Positions 46,235 through 58,452 of a DNA stretch of 64,000 bases are shown in pieces; positions within the stretch are counted from its first letter, which is position 1; each line of letters starts with the position of its first letter. The notes beneath the pieces were generated by a model that was not told the DNA's origin, did not search any database, and worked only from the letters and a program-made list of their open reading frames with translations. This DNA is from Lampris incognitus. Its lineage: Eukaryota > Chordata > Actinopteri > Lampriformes > Lampridae. Both the position numbers and the translations under genes were made by a program. The stretch covers positions 53,131,985-53,195,984 of the forward strand of contig NC_079215.1 in the NCBI RefSeq assembly GCF_029633865.1. Direction: 5' to 3'.

Positions 46235-48840
46235 TGCACGCTCAATAATCCAGGTAAGAAAACCAAAGAAGGTTGAATCTGTTGATCTTGACCTACTTAC
46301 CCCTTTTGTGTGTTTGTCGTAATAATTTTTGCCATGTGTACTTGACTTTTCGCTGTTCTCTGGAGCTATCCGGTATGCCTCAATCATTCGCTCTGCCCAT
46401 TTCTCAGCATAACTCCCTCCTTACTGCCTGGGGTTCCTCGTCTGTGGTCGGTCTGAGCAACAGGTCTACGGGCAAACGAGGGTGTCGGCCAAAAAGCAGG
46501 AAGAAAGGCGAGTACCCAGTTGCTTCATGGCGTGTACGATTGTACGCATGTACAATCTGAGGGAGGTACTCTTTCCACCTTTCCTTTTCACCTAGGGTCC
46601 GCAGCATTTGCAACACAGCTCGGTTGAACCGTTCAGCTGGGGTGCCCTGGGGGTGGTAAGGGGTTGTTCGCGAGTGTCCCACCCTGCTCCTTTGTTGTAG
46701 GGTTTGAAAGAGCTCCTTTTCAAACTCGCGCCCTTGATCATGGTGTAGCTTTGATGGGTAGCCGAAACTGGGGATGTAGTCATTGAAAATCTTCTCTGTT
46801 GCTGTTCTGCCAGACTTATTGCGGGCCTACATGCACCTAGTAAAGTGGTCTGCAACAACTAGGATATGTATTGGTATCCTCCTCTGCTAGACCCTAGATA
46901 CATATAATCAGTGGAAACAACCAGTGGTGAGCTTGTGCTAATGATGGACACTGGGGCTCTTCTTGTGTGTGTCACTGGCTTCTTTTGTTTTATGCATGTG
47001 CACTGTCTGGTAATACAGGCCTCAATCTCTTTGTTTGTGGGTGGGGGAGTCAAACAATTGGTTTTTACTTGAGCATGGTTTTCTGGTAGCCACTCTGCCT
47101 TTGTGGGGCACTGTAGCTCGCTGCTGCTTAGGGCATGGGCATCAGCAGAGGGCTGACCAGAGTTCTTTGCTTGCCGCCTTTGAAGACATCCTACTGCCCC
47201 GTGACCCGTCTCCCCACATATGAAGCAATGGTTACATGGGCTTGTGCCTTTTTCGATGCACTTGGGACAGCCATATTGCTTTGCTGTTTGTCTGGGCTTT
47301 GGCTTGGTGTGAACACACTGGCAGGGTTGTTCTGAGGACTTAATGGCTGTGAGAGCTTCAACTACTTTAGTCAGATTATCATCCTTTGTACTCAGTTCTT
47401 CTACTACATTATTTTTATTCTTTGTTTGGTGATCTGGTTGTTTTTCAGTGTCCTTAATAGTCTCAAGTTGAGTACTGTGAGCATGTGTTACCTTTGTCCA
47501 GTGACAATGTCCCAATCTTCACTGTCTCTCACTCGCTTCACTGCATTGTTCACCTGTCGTATTAGCGCTTCATCTGACAGAGTAGTCAGACAGAAGGGGC
47601 TTGAGTTCATTACAACTATCATTGTACTTGGGGAGGAGGCCCTGATGAATGGTACGCAGAAACATGTTCTGGTCTCTGTGGGGGTGGGGCTCATACTCAA
47701 TGTCCGTATTAACTTGCCCGGAGGCAAACATGACTTTCTGATTCAGTCCTACCATCCTGTATAGGAACTGTTGGGGACTCTCCTGCTCATGTTGCTTTGT
47801 GCTCATTAACTCCTGAAATAACCCACTTCCACTCTTCTCATTCAGGTGTGAACGCATTAAGCTCCCGAGCTCACTGAGGGTTAAGTCGTCTTTGTTAATC
47901 AGCTTGTCTTTAAACTGTCCTGGTTTGACGATGCGGGTAACACCTTGGATAATCTCACTCTCTGTATACTTTGCCATTAGTCCCTCGTCAATCTGTTTAC
48001 ACAGTCCATGGTAGCTGATGTCTGATGCACTGATGTCTGCACCTGACCCTCGTGAACTTTGAATTCTCCGCACTGCAGGAATGATAGATCTCTTAAGGAG
48101 ACCATACTGCCAGGTGTGCTGTGTACTGGGTCTGTTATAGGGTAGCTGTGAGCTCTACTACCTGCTCTAGGATGTGGCAGTTGTGTAGCACTAGAGATAG
48201 GTGTGTGCTTTGTTGGGGTTGTTTTAGCCTAAGCTAACTTCCTACCCAAAGCCTCCTGGTTAGCCATTAGCGTTCGATATTCCACTGCCTGTGGACTGGC
48301 AGACTCAAGAGTCAAGTCAAGTCAATTTTATTTGTATGGCCCAATATCACAAATGACAAATTTGCCTCAAGGGGCTTTACAGCAACACACCATCCTATCC
48401 TTAGACCCTCGCATTGGATAAGGAACAGTAACTGTGTCAGCTAACTTACTCTTTACATTACCCTCCTGAGCTCCTGTGGTAAGTCTATCACCCTCATCCC
48501 CTGATACAGGTTGGCTGACTTCAGTAAAACGACTAGCAATGAGCTCGGTAATAGCATCTCTCGAGCACAACAAATGGGGAAATTCCCCATCCTCTAAATC
48601 AAGCAGGGTTTTACAATTTAGGTAAGTGCCAACGTAATCCAAACAACTCTCCTCATCCCCCCGAGTCGCACCTGAAGGATCCAGATCTGGCAGTACCGGT
48701 GTGATGTTTTTGACGACTTGAAAGAGTTCCTCAGCTGTCAGCATGTGAAGACTTTTCTTTATCTTCCATGTCAGTTCTTTCCTTTCGCTGTCAATCAACC
48801 AACCAGTCAACCAATCAACCAACCAGTCAACCAATCAACC
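46235..48840 (-). pseudogene. Ty3/gypsy retrotransposon remnant: gag joined to integrase, pol middle missing
   Basis: Minus strand. The gag-like frame runs from about 48,834. Conserved-looking parts are at 48,073-47,570 (helical capsid-like region) and 47,515-46,900. The latter has a zinc knuckle CFICGETGHGAVGC near 47,220. Immediately after gag comes the start of an integrase core (VVSTDYMYLGSSRGGYQYI, 46,920-46,860). The second acidic block follows (HHDQGREFE, about 46,730), then [15 protein letters not shown] and [20 protein letters not shown] (46,630-46,500). Protease, reverse transcriptase and RNase H are absent between gag and integrase. Several frameshifts occur, and a LINE-tail repeat sits in the gag region at 48,311-48,427. 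No LTRs were identified. Confidence 0.8.
48311..48427 (+). repeat. Fish LINE-like tail repeat, copy 2 (opposite orientation)
   Basis: Starts GTCAAGTCAAGTCAATTTTA, then GGCCCAATATCACAAAT and AAATTTGCCTCAAGGGGCTT. It is the reverse complement of the unit at 13,955-14,258 and lies within the gypsy gag region. Confidence 0.8.
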
Positions 48841-48967
48841 AACCAACCAACCAACCAACCAACCAACCAACCAACCAACCAACCAACCAACCAATCAATC
48901 AACCAACCAACCAACCAACCAACCAACCAACCAACCAACCAACCAACCAACCAACCAACCAATCAAT

Positions 48968-49005
<38 letters not shown>

Positions 49006-49008
49006 GTC
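48786..49008. repeat. (AACC)n/(AATC)n tetranucleotide array
   Basis: About 55 tetranucleotide units with interspersed AATC and AGTC variants. The open frames across it (TNQP repeats) are repeat artefacts. Confidence 0.95.
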
Positions 49009-49009
49009 A

Positions 49010-50180
49010 AGTGGCTGCAACCCGTCCTCCATGTTGTTTCCCTCGGTCAGCAACGTCTCACAGTACAGTAACCTTGAGCAAGCAGTACTGCACTCCTCCA
49101 GCTGGGGTCCACTCACACTCTGTGGTCCCGTAGCTGCCTCCGCGCCACCATGCCGGTCCTGTGATGGCTGCCTTGGGTTCGTAGCTTAATGGATTAGCAT
49201 GCTCCTCCAAAATTCTGTTGCAAGCCTCAGGCACGAGTTACTTGTTAACAGAAGACGTGTCCTGCGTTATGAGCAGAGACAGGAGAGGCTAGTTGTGTTC
49301 GTTCAGCAGGCTGGGCACTTTTTTGGCTGGCCATGCTGGTGACCAGCCTATGTTGATGGTTTTTCCTGGTGAGCTGCTGGTTCAAGCTGGTATTTGTGCA
49401 GGTCCTGCTGGTGACCAGCTTAGAGTGTATTGTGGGTCCTTTTTTTGATGGTCATGCTGGTGACCAGCCTATAGTAGTGGTTTTTGCTGGTGTACTTCTG
49501 GTTTAGGCTGGTATTTGTGCGGGTCATGCTGGTGACCAGCCTATGTTGGTGGTTTTTGGCCGGTGTGTACTCAGGGACCAGCCTTGCCTGGAGAGGATGG
49601 GTGATCATGGTGAATTTCAGCCAGTTGCCCACAGCACATGAGGACAAATTAACTACCCTGAAACAAACTATATGAAAGTGAACTAAATCCATTAAAGAAT
49701 AAGTAATTTGAGTATGACCATTCACATATTTGATTTAGTTAAACAATAACTTCAATTACAGTGTCCTGTATTCTTTTCATTATGGATCTCCCCATGCTCT
49801 TACTCTTCTCAATTTTGCCGCCGTCAACATTCTGCCTCTGTAGCCATCAATAGACATAGTCGGAAAGAAAACAAACAACCCCGACCACCCCCAAAAAATG
49901 ATAACACTCATTAGTTTAAGGATTGAATGGGGTGAGGAGTATGAATTGTGTGATGTTTGGAGAGTAATTCAACACCCTGTTTCAGCTAGTACTTTCTTCT
50001 TTCAGAGATAAAAAAAAATGCATTTGAATCTGGGGAAAAAGTGGGTGGGCAGAGGGCAGGCATTAAGGTAGCTACCATGGCCAACACCTTGCCCCACTCA
50101 TGATTTTAAAAAACCACTTGTTACCCCTACCACCCATTCACTCACACATGTATGCACGCATAACGCATGGGACTTTTAGT
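49010..50180. other. Unassigned sequence with a GCTGGTGACCAGC repeat cluster
   Basis: At 49,318-49,580 the motif CATGCTGGTGACCAGCCTAT recurs at least four times at irregular spacing of about 60-120 bp. A related CTGACCAGCC cluster lies at 52,497-52,625. No gene recognised. Confidence 0.6.
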
Positions 50181-50181
50181 G

Positions 50182-50396
50182 GAGGAGGATTAGGGCCACA
50201 TGAAAAGAAATAAAATGAGATTAATTTTATTATCTCTGACTTTTTTTTCCTGAGGATTCTGAGATTAATGAGATTTAGACTAAAGACTTAATTATGAGAT
50301 CAAAGTGATAATGCTGACTTTTTCCTCAGAATTCCAATTTTAAGCTGATTTAATCTCTGGTCTCAATCTTTTTTCATGTGGCCCGAATCCTCTTCC
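50182..50396. mobile_element. Foldback MITE with GGGCCACATGAAAAG ends
   Basis: The left arm AGGATTAGGGCCACATGAAA is mirrored by the right arm TTTTCATGTGGCCCGAATCC. The interior is AT-rich with repeated GAGATTAAT motifs. Confidence 0.85.
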
Positions 50397-50712
50397 TATG
50401 TGTTTCGATTAGTAAAACTCAGCCACACAGAGGCACGTGCATGCTCAAGTTGGACTCTAACACCCAGAAAGGTAAAGGATAGAAGAGAGATGATACAGGA
50501 AAAGAGGAGAGCAGAGAGGGCAGGAGAAAATAGGAGAAAAATGAGACAAGAGATGAGGAACGGGGGAGAGTTCAGAATGGAGAGGAAAGGATTCAGGAGA
50601 GCAGAGGACAGAAAAGAAGAGGTGAGAAGGAGAGAGAGGAAAGGCAAAGGAAAAGGAGAGGAGCAGAGAGAGGGAAGAGAGGGAGTAGACTGATATACAC
50701 AAGTCAACCCAC

Positions 50713-50865
50713 CTTTGTCTGACATGGAAGCTCAGCCAGCAGCTGGCCGGTGAGGCCTTTCTCCCTCCTAAAGAGGTCCATCAGGCTTGGAGAGAAACGG
50801 TCAAGTGCATCAAAGAAGTTCTCTTGGAGTTTATTCCCTACCATTCTGTTGAACTTGTAATATAC
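50713..50865 (-). other. Candidate internal coding exon, 51 codons, unrecognised
   Basis: On the minus strand the acceptor TTTTATGTTTCAG is followed by exactly 51 open codons and the donor AAG|GTGGGT. It reads VYYKFNRMVGNKLQENFFDA then LDRFSPSLMDLFRREKG and a short end. This looks like a helical protein exon with both splice sites. I do not recognise the family and no partner exons were found nearby. It may be a captured or decayed exon. Confidence 0.4.
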
Positions 50866-50869
50866 CTGA

Positions 50870-51700
50870 AACATAAAACATAGCAGTGTATAGGCCATGG
50901 TCAAATGGCCCCATCTGTGACCCTCAACACTACATGATTCAGGTCACACAGTGTTAACTACTCCCGGATGGTCATACCCATTTCCCCAGCTGCATGTTGC
51001 ATTTTCCTATGTGTATGTTTATGGACTGCATGGATGTCTAATGCAGTTCCGGGGGCTTAACATAATGATCCGGGGTGAAACAAATGAGCGATTTCTTTAT
51101 TTAGACATTTTGTGCCTGCTTTACTATCTGATTTTAAAAGATGCTTCCATGCTCATCAAGGTGCAGTTAAGAATTGCAGAAGACATCCACACGGAACATA
51201 AACATGTACTGGAAGATATAAAATGCCACTGGAATTGAACCCCCCCCCCCCCAGCTGGGAACGGTTACGCTGTGTGATCCAAATTACGTAGTGCTGAGGG
51301 TCACAGATCGGACTAATGTTGCATTACCGGCTTTGTTATTCAATTGCACTGAATCACGGCCCTAGAAGGGGCACTGACCAGCAGTGCATCAGCATTCCTG
51401 CTACCTGTTCTACAGGTCTACAGGTAGTGTGCCTACACGCCAAAGCAACCAGAATGTCAAAATATGGTTCTGTGTGAATCAGAAGCTTTTTATATAAGGC
51501 CTTACTATATGCATAAATATCAAACAGTTAGTTTCCTCGCTACAAAAGTTCCTCACACTCGAGAGACAAACAGAGTCTTCTCTCGAGATTCCATGATAAA
51601 CTAAGTACATCATTTACTTTTTTACTTTTTTTTTTTAACTAGGAAGTGCCGGGTAGACTACCGTCACTTCCGGTGAGTCCAGGGCACATTCTTGCCTTCT
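50870..51700. other. Unassigned sequence
   Basis: No recognisable gene or repeat. A C-run is at 51,240-51,252 and the 95-aa plus frame at 50,951 shows no domain. Confidence 0.4.
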
Positions 51701-52395
51701 CCAGGGACATAGGGCCTCACTGTTATTTCTCAAACAAAGTCTCTGAAGCAACTTGAAGGCCTCTGCCTTCATGGACGCGCCACCTGGGGGGCTGGAGACA
51801 AAGGAACAGGGACCGAGAACTCAGCCACCGGAGGAGGGGCAGAGAAAGAGGAGGTGGGTGACTTAGTCACTGGCGGGTGGCTGCTACCCTGTGACAGCGT
51901 CTACAGACGCTGGCCAAGAGGATGGCACAACACAGAAGAGCTAAAATATCAGGTCAGGACTCTGCAGTCTACTCCCATCTACAGGCCAGTGGCCACTCTT
52001 TCAAGGATGAGGATGTGCACATGCTTGATAGGGAGGAACGTTGGTTTGCACGGGGAATCAAAGAGGCCATCTATGTAAAGAGGGAGCGACCATCCCTTAA
52101 CCGGGGGGGGGGGGGGGGCTAAGAGTACATCTGTCGCCATCTTACAATGCTGTGATTGCAATCATTCCCAAAACCTCTGTGAATAGTACACATTGCCGTT
52201 GAAACTCTATTTAATGGTCATGGCAATTTGCATACAAAACCGATCATTGTTTTTGGTTGTTATGCCACTGTATTGTTTATAAGGGTTGAGATACCTGCAG
52301 TCAGTTGAGACTGAGATGAGCGATTAAATGTTTCTCTCAATAAACGCTGTGTTCAGATGAACTGATTCAACTTTCTGTAATTTTCTTACCTGGAT
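51700..52395 (+). mobile_element. Penelope-like element, 3' end with GIY-YIG-type C-terminus
   Basis: The plus frame at about 51,922-52,122 reads AQHRRAKISGQDSAVYSHLQ, then GHSFKDEDVHMLDREERWFA, RGIKEAIYVKRERPSLNRGG. This is the conserved C-terminal part of the GIY-YIG endonuclease found in fish Penelope-like elements. The reverse transcriptase and the GIY-YIG core itself are missing, so the copy is 5'-truncated. A tail with GATACCTGCAGTCAGTTGAG follows. Confidence 0.85.
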
Positions 52396-52496
52396 TATTG
52401 AGCATGCATAAAGCTATTAATTTCATTAATTCATTTTCTTAACCTGTTTTTTTTCCTCTTCATGGGAAAGAGGAACTATTATGAGCCTTGCTTGGC

Positions 52497-52625
52497 TTTT
52501 GCTGACCAGCCTGGTCAGTCTAACTGGCTGACCAGCCAACCATATTGACCAGTTTACCAGATTACCAGTTTACTTTGCTGGTCAATCCATCCAGCCAGCT
52601 GGCCAATCAGCTTGACCAGCCCCGC
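52497..52625. repeat. CTGACCAGCC motif cluster
   Basis: GACCAG/CTGGTC motifs recur about ten times within 130 bp, related to the cluster at 49,318-49,580. Confidence 0.7.
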
Positions 52626-52768
52626 CGACTGAGCCCGAGGCAGGAGAGGGATACAGTGGGCAGGCAGGTAGTCAGGCAGGGGAACAGCTAGTTTATTCAG
52701 GCAGTGAGAATGTAATTAATGACAGCTCGGCTGTTCTGAGTGTCACAACAGAAGAAAAGAAAGGAGCA

Positions 52769-53179
52769 ATGGAAGAACTGGCAGCAGGAGAAAGCAGCGG
52801 AAAAGGGCCAGCAGCTGGACCTGAGCAAAGTCAGGCTGGTGGTGCAAAGAAGAGAAAGAGAGAGTTGCGTGTTATGGAGAGTGTTGCTGGTGAGGATAAG
52901 GTGGAGGAAATAGAGTACGACACTGATTCTGACTGTATCTCTGTTACAGACTCACAGTCACACAGTGGAGATCTGTACACGCTAGAAGAAATTAATGGTT
53001 TCCTAGATGACACCAATGGAAAATCTGTGAAAGTATCTGAGTATTTTCCAGATACAGGAAATTTTATTAAAAGCATGTTGACTTTGCAGAAAGTGGTTGG
53101 TTTTGATTTGTTAGATGAAAAGCAAAGAAAAAAAAGTTCCCATTTGAAAAAACACAATAGATCTCAGAGATATGCTTAA
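52769..53179 (+). pseudogene. ORF1 C-terminal part of the Tx1-type LINE
   Basis: 136 codons open. An acidic segment with EEIEYDTDSDCISVTDSQS precedes LYTLEEINGFLDDTNGKSVK, matching the C-terminal end of ORF1 proteins of fish Tx1-like LINEs (nucleic-acid binding). The N-terminal part carrying the zinc fingers is absent, so the ATG at 52,769 is not the original start. Confidence 0.65.
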
Positions 53180-53271
53180 GACTAATAAAGGAAATGGTTC
53201 AAAAGGTTAAAGACTACATCATAAGTAAGGTCATGATGAGTGTGATTCACTGGGTGATTTTCCTCTTAATG

Positions 53272-53383
<112 letters not shown>

Positions 53384-55130
53384 TTTATGCACAAGGTGAG
53401 GGTCAGCTCTTTAATTATGTTGGGAGGGATCGAATGAAAGAGGGCAGTCATTTCAGAAATGATCACACAGAAAAGACTGGACAGTTTTTTGTTGTTGCAG
53501 GAAACACACAGCAACAAAGAGAATGAGATAGAGTGGAGTTTGTGGTGGAAGGGCCAGTATTTTCTGTCTCATGGGACTAATTTCTCTGCTGGTATAGCCA
53601 TTCTATTTTCTCCAGGGCTTAATGTTGATATCATCTCTACTACAGAGATAGTGACAGCAGGGCTTTAGTGGCCAGAGCAAAAATACAGGACCTATCTTTC
53701 TGTTTCTTTGATATATATGTTCTGAATCAGGCTCAGACAGCCTGGACATCTTTCAGAAAATAAAGGTTTTCTTAAAACAGTGTGATCAGAGCGAATGTGT
53801 AGTGATGGGGGGGGGGTGATTGGAATTGTACTACAAATTTTACATCAGACGGAACAGGAGAGGAATCCCACTTGCAGTCATCCACCACTTTATCACAGGT
53901 GATTTCAGAATCAGGTGTAGTAGATGTAGGGAAGGTCAAACATCCCCAGGTTAGGCAGTATACATGGATTAAGGTACTAGATGGGAATGTGAATGCAGCC
54001 AGGCTGGATAGGGTTTACATATCACACAGGTTTAGCAACAGGTTATTTGGCAGTCACATTCACCCAGTAGGTTTCACTAACCATCACCTAGTCACTCTAG
54101 ACTTTCACATCTCACCAACCACTAAATGCATCGTGGCACTTTAATGTTAAGCTGCTTCAGGACAGTGATTTTTGTCAGAAATTTGAGATGTTCTTGGGTA
54201 TTTCGAAAGAAAGGAAAAGGAGCTTTGAGGCCCTGAGTCAGTGGTGGGAAGTGGGCAAGGCACATATATGAGTTTTCTGTCAACAGTATACAAGCCATTC
54301 AGGATTTAGAAAAATAAATCAGGGATTTGGAAAACAGTCTATTCACTCACAACAGCACAGCTAGTCACAGGCTTCAACAAAAGAAACAGGAACTATGTTC
54401 ATTTTTACATTAATGAGTTAAAGGGACTTTGGTCAGGTCAAGGTTCGCCAGCATTGGAGGCACGGATGCTCCCACCTCCTTCTTCTTTAACCTGGAGAAG
54501 TCTGCCTCTCAAACAAATGGTCTGTCTTTGCCTCCCTGATTGTATGGTGATGACTGACCTGGTTGAGATACGACAACATGCCATAGAGTTCTACAGTGCC
54601 CTTTTCAGGATGGAGGACTATAACAGAGAGTGTAAAGACAAGCTGCTGCAGGGGTTTCTCGGTAGAGCTCAGAGAACAGAGCCACCCTGGATGCCAACAT
54701 CTCCTGGGAGGAGCTCATTGCTGCTGTGGGTCAGATGGCTTCTGGTCAAGCTCCTGGACTGAACAGACTGCCTGCAGACTTTTATAAGCACTTCTTGAAG
54801 TGTTTGGGAACCGACTTGTGGGAGGTGCTTCAGGAGTGTTCTCAGACAGGCCCGTTACCGGCATCCTGTTGGCATGCAGTTCTTTCACTTTTACCCAGAA
54901 AGGGAGATTTGGCTTTACTTAAGAACTGGAGACCAGTGGCTTTGTTATGTACAAACTACACACTTCTTTCAAAAGTGCTTACCAATAAACAAAAAAATTC
55001 TGGAATTAATTATCTACAGAGACCAGTCATACTGTGTACCAGACAGATCCTTTATGGACAATATTTTTCTCGTGAGAGATTTATTTGACATTTGTAAACA
55101 GTACAATTTTGATGTTGGAATTATATCATT

Positions 55131-55410
55131 AAGTCAAGTCAAGTTAATTTTATTTGTATAGCCCAGTATCACAAATTACAAATTTGCCTCAGTGGGCTTT
55201 ACAGCAACACAACATTCTGTCCTTAGACCCTCTCATCAGATAAGGAACAACTCCCTAAAAAAAAACCCTTTAACAGGGAGAAAAAATAAGAAGAAACCTC
55301 AGGGAGAACAACAGAGGGGGGATCTCTCTACCAAGATGGACAATGTGCAATGGATGTTGTGTTTACACAATTTACAGAATACAACATTGAAGAGGATAAA
55401 CAGAATTATA
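55131..55410 (+). repeat. Fish LINE-like tail repeat, copy 3, inside the Tx1 LINE
   Basis: Starts GTCAAGTCAAGTTAATTTTA, includes AAATTTGCCTCAGTGGGCTT and the AACAGGGAG...AACCTCAGGGAGA block shared with copy 1. The LINE coding sequence resumes after it. Confidence 0.85.
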
Positions 55411-57603
55411 ACGGAAAATTAAAATTTATGAAGAATATGATGTGCAGGATGTCAAGCAGTGTCCAGACGCCACCGGAACAGCCCAGGACCCAAGCCATGC
55501 GACCAGCATCATATTAGATCAGGAGAAAACGTTTGATAGAGTTGACCATGGTTTTATTTTTTCCACTTTCAGAGCTTTGGTTTTGGAGATGGTTTTGTGT
55601 CACTGCTGGGTTTGTTGTATGCAGAAACTTTCTGTTTGGTAAAAGGGATAGGTGGGCTGGGCTGTCCGGTAGGTTCAGAAAGGCATTAGACAGGGATGTC
55701 CTATCTCTGGACAGCTATACTCTTTAGCTATTGAGCCTCTTCTGAATAGACTAAGATCCAGGCTATCATGACTTATGCTACCACGGTTGCCTCAGCGCCC
55801 CTCACTGGTGGTGTCAGCTTATGCTGATGACATTACTGTGTTTGTCAGAAACAGAGAGATGTGGGGTTCCTGGGTAGTAGCTTAGACATATATGAATGGG
55901 CATCTTCACCAAAAGTGAACTGGGAAAAAAGTTAAGCTCTGCAGGTTGGACAGTGGGCAGACAAGGACAGGCCAAAGTTACCAGGAAACCCCAGATGGGG
56001 AAGGCAGGGCATGAAAACTTTGGGTGTTTTTCTAGGAACAGAGGCGTTTCAGAAGAATAACTTGAAGGGTGCTATGGAGAGAGTGTGTGCCAGACTGTCT
56101 AAATGGAAATGGCTGCTACCTTAGCTTTCCTACAGGGAAAGGGTCCTGATCATCAATAACTTGGTTGCCTCGACCCTTTGGCATAAATTGATAGTCTTAC
56201 CTCCACCAATGGGCCTAATTGAAGGAATTCAGAGGGCAGTTGAGGATTTCTTTTGGTCAGGGCAGCACTGGCTGAGCTCAGCGATACTGTGCCTACCAGT
56301 ACAGGAGGGAGGACAGGGCCTGGTAGACATCACAGATCACAGCCTTCAGGCTGCAGACAGCTCAGAGACGGCTTTACAGCTTTGGCCTGTCATAGACAGA
56401 TACTGCCTGTTTGCTGCTAAGGAGGGCTGGACGCCTAGGGAACGACAAATATTTGTTCCTGTATTGGCACCAGTCCATGGATTTAACTGATCTGACACCT
56501 TTTTACCAGTCTGCCTTACAGGTATGGCAGGTTTTAACATTCCATCGGGAAGCTGTGATAACACAAGGGATGTGACTTTTTGATGAGCCCTTGTTTGGAA
56601 ATAGTTTCATCACCTTTCAGGTTTTGTCTTCCGTTAGCCTGCGATCCAGACTGAGAGAGGCTGGCTGTGTTAAGCTGGGTCATCTCAAGAACTGCTCATG
56701 CTGGTGGAGGAGGGCTGTGCTTCCCTGCCAGAAGTCCTCACAGCATTTGCTGAAGATCATTCTCCATCTGACCAATGGGATGATGAATATGAATATGTCT
56801 TTCCTTCCCTGGCTGTCTCTCCTGCTATGGGACAGTAGCAAGATAAGGAGGACATCCTGCTGTCTCTAAAGACCCTAGAATTGGGAGACTTTGAGACTCC
56901 AGGGGAGAAAAGCAGCTTATTATATCAGTGTGAAGGTGTCAAACTTATGCTCCCAAGCAGGAGTGAAGGTGTCGTGGTGGACTGAGTTTTTTGGTGTGGG
57001 ATCGTCCCCGAGGGCTGTTGGCAGTCCCTGTACAAACCTCATGTTAACAAACGGATAGGTGACCTCCAGTAAAGGATTGTACATGGGGCCATAGCTACAA
57101 ACATGTATTTGGTGCGCCACAATCCTGGCACAGGGGACAGCTGTCCTTTCTGCCTGCAGACAGAAACAATATACAATCTGTTTATCCAGTGTTACAGACT
57201 GGTCAGACTATTCAGCCTACTACAGACATGGTTTCAGGGCTTAGGAGACATTTTCTTTTTGTCTTTTTATCTATGGTCCACACTACTCTGCGAAGAAAAA
57301 AATCTGTACACACATTAATGAATTTCATTTCAGGACTGGCCAGATTAGCTATTTGGAAAACAAGAAAAACTGTGTGAGGGGCGAGGGATCAGAAGATGTG
57401 ATTCTGATGCTGACTGGGCTGCTGGCAGCTCGGCTCATAGTGGAGTTTGAGTTTTACAGACTGACAAAAAAGCCAGAAGTTTTTGCGAACACTTGACGTG
57501 TGCAGGATGTGCTGTGTTCAGTCAGAGAGAATTCTTTGGTTCTGAATATCTGAGTTTTTTTTTCCTTTGGTATTTTTGTTATGGGTTTTTAATGAATTTG
57601 TTT

Positions 57604-58011
57604 GTTTGTTTGTTTTTAGATCCCCCCCGCCCCCTTTTCTCACCAATTGTACTTGGCCAATTACCCCAATTCTCGAGCCGTTCCAGCCTCTGCTCCACCC
57701 CCTTTGACGAGCCGGGGAGGGCTATAGACTACCACATGCTTCCGCCGGTATGTATGGAGTCGCCAGCCGCTTCTTTTCACCGGATAGTGAGGAGTTTCGC
57801 CAGGGGGACGTAGCGCGTGGGCGGATCACGCTATTCCCCCCAGTTCCCCCTCCCCCCTGAACAGGCGCTCCGACCGACCAGAGGAGGCGGTAGTGCAGCG
57901 ACCAGGACACATACCCACATCCTGCTTCCCACCCGCTGACACGACCAATTGTGTCTGTAGGGACGCCCGACTAAGCCGGAGGCAACACGGGGATTCGAAC
58001 TGGCGGTCCGA
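57604..58011 (-). mobile_element. tRNA-derived SINE family S1, inserted in the LINE 3' tail
   Basis: Minus orientation with GGGGATTCGAACTGGCGGTC near 57,990. The target duplication AATGAATTTGTTT is at about 57,591-57,603 and 58,012-58,024 (one base differs at the margin). Confidence 0.92.
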
Positions 58012-58452
58012 AATGAATTTGTTTTGTTGTAATTATTGGTAATGAAAAACTTTGTGTAATCAGAACTAGACAAAAATAAAAGTCTGTTTTAAAATTCAAA
58101 AAAATTAACTCTCTCCCAATGTTTGTCCTTTCTGCAGGGCAATAGGAACAATTTTTCACCGTTTTACAAAGTGTGGACAATTTGAAAACCTGTTTGTTTT
58201 TTTTAAATTACATTGTTTGAGACATTTTCTGAAACCGTTTTTCGTTTTATGAGCTGGATTACAATAAGACGCATAAGTTTGAATATTTCTTGAGACCCAG
58301 CAATTCACGTAGCGTTTTTATTCATGTCTGTGAATGTTCTCATTCATCCAGGTCATGGTTATCCAAAGGAGTTGAATCAAGTGCAACTGGACTTGATTTA
58401 CTCATATCTCTCATACTATAGGAGGGTTTCCGTGCAACGTCATCACAGAGAT

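Noticed and set aside
48718-49133. Long TNQP-repeat open frames
   Set aside because: They are translations of the (AACC)n array in two frames, with no independent coding signal.
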